Assembly (NCBI GenBank): GCA_022266195.1 | Contig: WHVY01000001.1 | Location: 11,966,001-12,030,000 of the forward strand | Origin: Tetranychus cinnabarinus | Taxonomy: Eukaryota > Arthropoda > Arachnida > Trombidiformes > Tetranychidae | Direction of reading: 5' to 3' | DNA length: 64,000 nucleotides | Part shown: positions 60,801 through 64,000 of the stretch, in pieces | Layout: every line of letters begins with the position of its first letter | Numbering within the stretch: the stretch's first letter is position 1 | The notes under the pieces: model-generated | What the model saw: only the letters and a program-made list of their open reading frames with translations | Database searches by the model: none | Told to the model about the DNA's origin: nothing | Translations under genes and position numbers: made by a program

Positions 60801-63779
60801 AGCAGAGAAACTTTTGAACCGCATAAATAGACTCAATTTCCCTGTCCAGACAAACTAACAGAGTCAAAATTTGAAAGAAATCAATTTTTCTCCGTTGCTG
60901 CCCATTCGTGTCAACAGTGTCTTTTATTAACAGCAATCTTTAAACCTTAAAACTTAAATTACTTTTTCTGCTTAAAACATCAGAATACAAAATCAGTGAA
61001 TAAGGAAGTTGACCAGTTAAGCGAGCTCACCAATAATTTGGCAACTAACTATTCAAATTTAACCTTAAATACCATTGGTGCCATAGGAACTACATCAAAT
61101 TACGAAGTAAGTCATCAAAAAATATTATCATAAAGTATTGTTATTAGCTTAGAGTTTTACAAAATGTTTTCATGTGTTTATAATGACATCTGATATATTT
61201 ACAGGTCGGTAATCGCATTAAAAGCAGCGTTCAAGAGTTGGGTAGTGCTTGCATTCAGTTAACCAAAGCTACTGGTCCGGTTCAGGACGATCCAGATGAT
61301 TTTAGAGCTCAAAAAGATGTAACCGAACAAACTCGAAATGTTTCTGAAAAAGCTTCATATGTTTTGGCTGCCCTTCAAGCTGGATCAAGAGGAACCCAAG
61401 CTTGTATTAATGCAGCTTCTGTGGTCTCAGGAATTATTGGTGACCTGGATACAACCATTATGTTTGCCACAGCGGGAACCCTCAACCCTGAAGATCCAAA
61501 TGATACATTCGCTGCTCACCGAGAGAGTATCTTGAAATGCGCTAAAGCTTTGGTCGAAGATACCAAAGCATTGTTTGTTGGTGCTGCTTCAGATCAAGAA
61601 AAATTGGCCGATGCTGCTGGTAACGCTGTTGAAGCTATCGTCAAACTAAGTGAGGAAGTTAAACAAGGAGCAACTTCATTAGGATCCAAAAATTCAGAAG
61701 CTCAGGTATTGCTGTTGAACTCTGCTAAGGACGTTGCAACTGCTCTAGGTGACCTCGTACTTGCAACCAAATCAGCCTCAGGCAAGAGTAACGATGATCC
61801 AACCATGATATCAATGAAGGAATCAGCCAAGGTTGGTAGCAATCAACGCAATCTACACTTAAATCATGCCAAATTCAACAACTTCATACAAATACCTAGA
61901 CATGTCCATTACTATAGCTTTAAACATTGCCACCACTTCGCATCATGTTTCAACGTTTGTCTTGACTTGCATTTGTTTGTTTGCCCAATATCTTTATTAA
62001 TCGTTATTCACATTTTTACTGTTTAATAACCCAAACAAAGCTACTTCATTGTCGAAAGATATTAACTTTAGTTTATAGTCGAACCAAGTATTCATTTGAT
62101 GAAACTAACATGTTTGAATTATCGTTGAATCTCGAGCCTGAGGTTTGAATCTAAAGGATAAATTGTTTTGAATGTTAATGGTTGGTTTAAGCACTTGATA
62201 TCTCGGGCGATTCAGTTTATATTTATGTTTTTAATGTTGATGGCGTTGGTCTTCCATCTAATTACTCACTCATAACATAATTGGTTATAACACGGGTCAC
62301 TGATGATGGTTTGCATAGTTCAGGCGTATTAACCTTTTCCATTTGTTTCCACTAAATTGTTTATTAATTGTGTATCATTTATTTTTCAACAGCACATGAT
62401 ATCAAATGTAACATCTTTACTAAAGACGGTTAAAACGGTTGAAGATGAACATCAAAGAGGAACTCGTGCTTTGGAGCAAACAATTGAAGCAATTAACCAA
62501 GAGATCAGGTTATTTGATACCTCTGGACCACCAAATAAACATTCAACTCCAGAAGATTTAGTTCGCATAACTAAACCCGTTTCAATTTCAACGGCTAAAG
62601 CAGTTGCTGCAGGCAACAGTGGTCGTCAAGATGACATTATTGCTGCAGCCAACATGGGACGCAAAGCTATATTTGACCTTTTGGTTACTGCAAAGCAAGC
62701 AGCATTTGCCTCTGAATCAGGTGAACTGACATCACGAACTCTTGAAGTTGGCCGAGGTTGTGCTCTTAAATATCGCCAATTGCTCCAAATGGTTCGTCAA
62801 TGCATACAACGAGCCAGTGGAGCAACAAGTGAAGAGAAACAGATTCTCATTGAAATGTCTCGAGATATTGCCTCGTCGGTAACTGAGATCGTAAGCTGTG
62901 CAGAAATGCTTAAAGGGTCAGATTGGGTAGATCCAGATGATCCAACGGTCATAGCAGAAACTGAGTTGCTTGGAGCAGCGGCTTCAATAGATGCTGCAGC
63001 CAAGAAATTAGCAAGTCTACAACCCCGTCGAACCAGTATTAAGGTAAATTATTATTAATATTATTATTAATATTTGCAAAGAAACTTATTATTTGATTAA
63101 CATTCATTTTTTAATTTTTCCTTTTCAATTCAATTATCTCTTAATTTAGTTACCTCATGAAGACATGAATTTTGATGAAATGATATTGGAAGCTGCTAAA
63201 TCAATAACATCAGCCACAGCAGCTCTGTTAAGAGCCGCTTGTGCTGCCCAACGTGAACTTGTTGCTGCAGGTCGACTCTCTAACCATCCTGTTTCCCGAT
63301 CAGACGACGGTGAATGGTCTGAAGGTTTAATATCGGCTGCTCGTATGGTTGCCGCTGCAACACACAGTCTTGTGGAGGCGGCCAACGCTCTCGTTCAGGG
63401 TCATGCATCAGAAGAGAAACTAATATCTGCAGCTAAACAAGTGGCCGCTTCAACTGCACATCTCTTGGTTGCTTGTCAGGTTAAAGCTGATCCCGATTCC
63501 AAAACAATGTTACGTCTTCAAGCTGCTGGAAATGCAGTTAAGAAAGCAACTGATAATCTTGTCCGTGCTGCTCAACGGGCCATTGAAGCAGACGAAGAAA
63601 CAAGTTTAGTCATCAGTAATCGTAAGGTTCCATCGATAGCTCAAGAAATATCAGCTCGTGAAGAAATCTTGCGAAAAGAACGAGAACTTCACGAAGCTCG
63701 AGATAAATTAGCAGCAATTCACAAAGCAAGATATAATCAGAAAGGCCGGGAATATTATGATCTATCTTATTCATCTTAA
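51808..63779 (+). CDS. talin
   Basis: Links integrin beta tails to actin and activates integrins. Nine exons: 51808-51813, 52086-52215, 53071-54879, 55644-56099, 56503-59582, 60984-61106, 61205-61831, 62393-63043, 63150-63779, joining in phase to 2503 residues (animal talins about 2540). Exon 1 codes only Met-Gly before a GTGAGT donor. The FERM head (F0-F3) covers about 1-400, with KVKGIEKRIFTVHRRQFG and LDFGDYSDSYYSVQTGEGEQ near F3. The linker is followed by Ala-rich helical-bundle rod repeats with vinculin-binding helices (AALKKAAEDVVNATN, LLAAARVLADATSRLMDAAK). Residues about 2295-2503 form the I/LWEQ actin-binding module and dimerization helix (EEILRKERELHEARDKLAAI). Exon 5 alone codes 1027 residues. 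The chain looks complete. Confidence 0.95.
52216..53070 (+). other. talin intron 2, nothing seen
   Basis: 855-bp intron. AT-rich, no coding or repeat signal noticed. Confidence 0.6.
54880..55643 (+). other. talin intron 3, nothing firm
   Basis: 764-bp intron. It holds a pol III B-box-like word (GGTTCGAATC, near 55318) but no tRNA fold or A box around it. Confidence 0.55.
56100..56502 (+). other. talin intron 4, nothing seen
   Basis: 403-bp intron between two rod exons. No signal noticed. Confidence 0.6.
59630..60925. repeat. 1.3-kb long inverted repeat in talin intron 5
   Basis: The sequence from 59630 (AAAAGACACT) pairs with its reverse complement ending at 60925 (AGTGTCTTTT). The arms match, with gaps, for about 580-620 bp each, leaving a centre of only about 100-150 bp near 60230-60340. 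Strongest paired words include CTCAACAGTTCTCGAGAAAA and TAACTTTTGATTAC. Outer arms look roughly 75-80 percent alike by eye. No target duplication or transposase is visible. A 99-residue minus-strand frame (60637-60936) lies in the right arm but is broken in the left arm. Confidence 0.88.
61832..62392 (+). other. talin intron 7, nothing seen
   Basis: 561-bp intron with a GTTGGT donor, less common than GTAAGT. The exon junction reads ESAK then HMISNVTSLLK, matching the talin family at this point. Confidence 0.65.
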
Positions 63780-64000
63780 TTTTAACACTTGAACCAAATA
63801 ATCTTCGCCAATTTAAATAAATAGAATCTAAGTCACCGATTTCATGCCATTTTCACCTGAATATCTAATCAACATTGTCATCATCGTCATCGCCATAATT
63901 ATCAATTTTACAAATTCATATTTGATTTTTGTTCGCTTCCCTTTCTTTCAGCCTCTGTAATCATCTTCATCTTCATCCTCATCAACATTATGACATTCAC
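63780..64000. other. talin 3' UTR / window end
   Basis: AT-rich 3' flank with AATAAA-like words (for example AAATAAATAG at about 63817) and TCATCATC repeats. No further gene begins in view. Confidence 0.5.

Overview
The window is AT-rich eukaryotic nuclear DNA with short introns (mostly 60-110 bp, GT-AG), small intergenic gaps and genes on both strands. Animal-specific genes (talin, filamin, BBS4, COP1, SOCS-box ankyrin protein) and the compact layout point to an arthropod. A small-genome mite, spider-mite-like, is my best guess; this is inferred from gene content and style, not from a search. Splice models were built by hand from the sequence, and reading frames join cleanly across every exon junction given.

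Layout. 1-2.9 kb: 3' end of DTD1 (D-aminoacyl-tRNA deacylase), then an MFSD4B/NaGLT1-like sugar transporter. 3.0-7.8 kb, minus strand: a 1094-residue protein joining a MYG1 (DHH-like nuclease) domain, a Tudor domain, a CCCH zinc finger and a second Tudor domain. 9.7-11.4 kb: cytochrome c1. 11.9-22.2 kb: a small secreted orphan, a broken COP1 copy, an ankyrin/SOCS-box protein, a small membrane protein, a second small secreted orphan, a leucine-rich-repeat membrane protein, and side-by-side broken copies of both secreted orphans. 22.7-31.8 kb, minus strand: 23 exons of filamin with about 15 Ig-like repeats and no actin-binding domain in view. 34.7 kb: an orphan membrane protein. 36.3-40.8 kb: an intact Ty1/copia retrotransposon with identical LTRs. 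41.1-45.0 kb: BBS4. 45.0-49.4 kb: a second copy of the MYG1-Tudor locus in which the first Tudor domain has been destroyed. 50.4 kb: a short inverted-repeat MITE. 51.8-63.8 kb: a complete talin gene, with a 1.3-kb near-palindrome in one intron.

How the parts relate. Talin and filamin both bind integrin beta tails and actin-linked adhesion sites and lie about 20 kb apart on opposite strands. Most other genes are unrelated housekeeping genes. The accessory signal lies in duplication and transposition: the 4.4-4.8 kb MYG1-Tudor duplication, pseudogenes from small secreted genes, a very young copia insertion packed with a palindromic 8-mer, a TA-flanked MITE, and a long hairpin in the talin intron that could be transcribed as double-stranded RNA.
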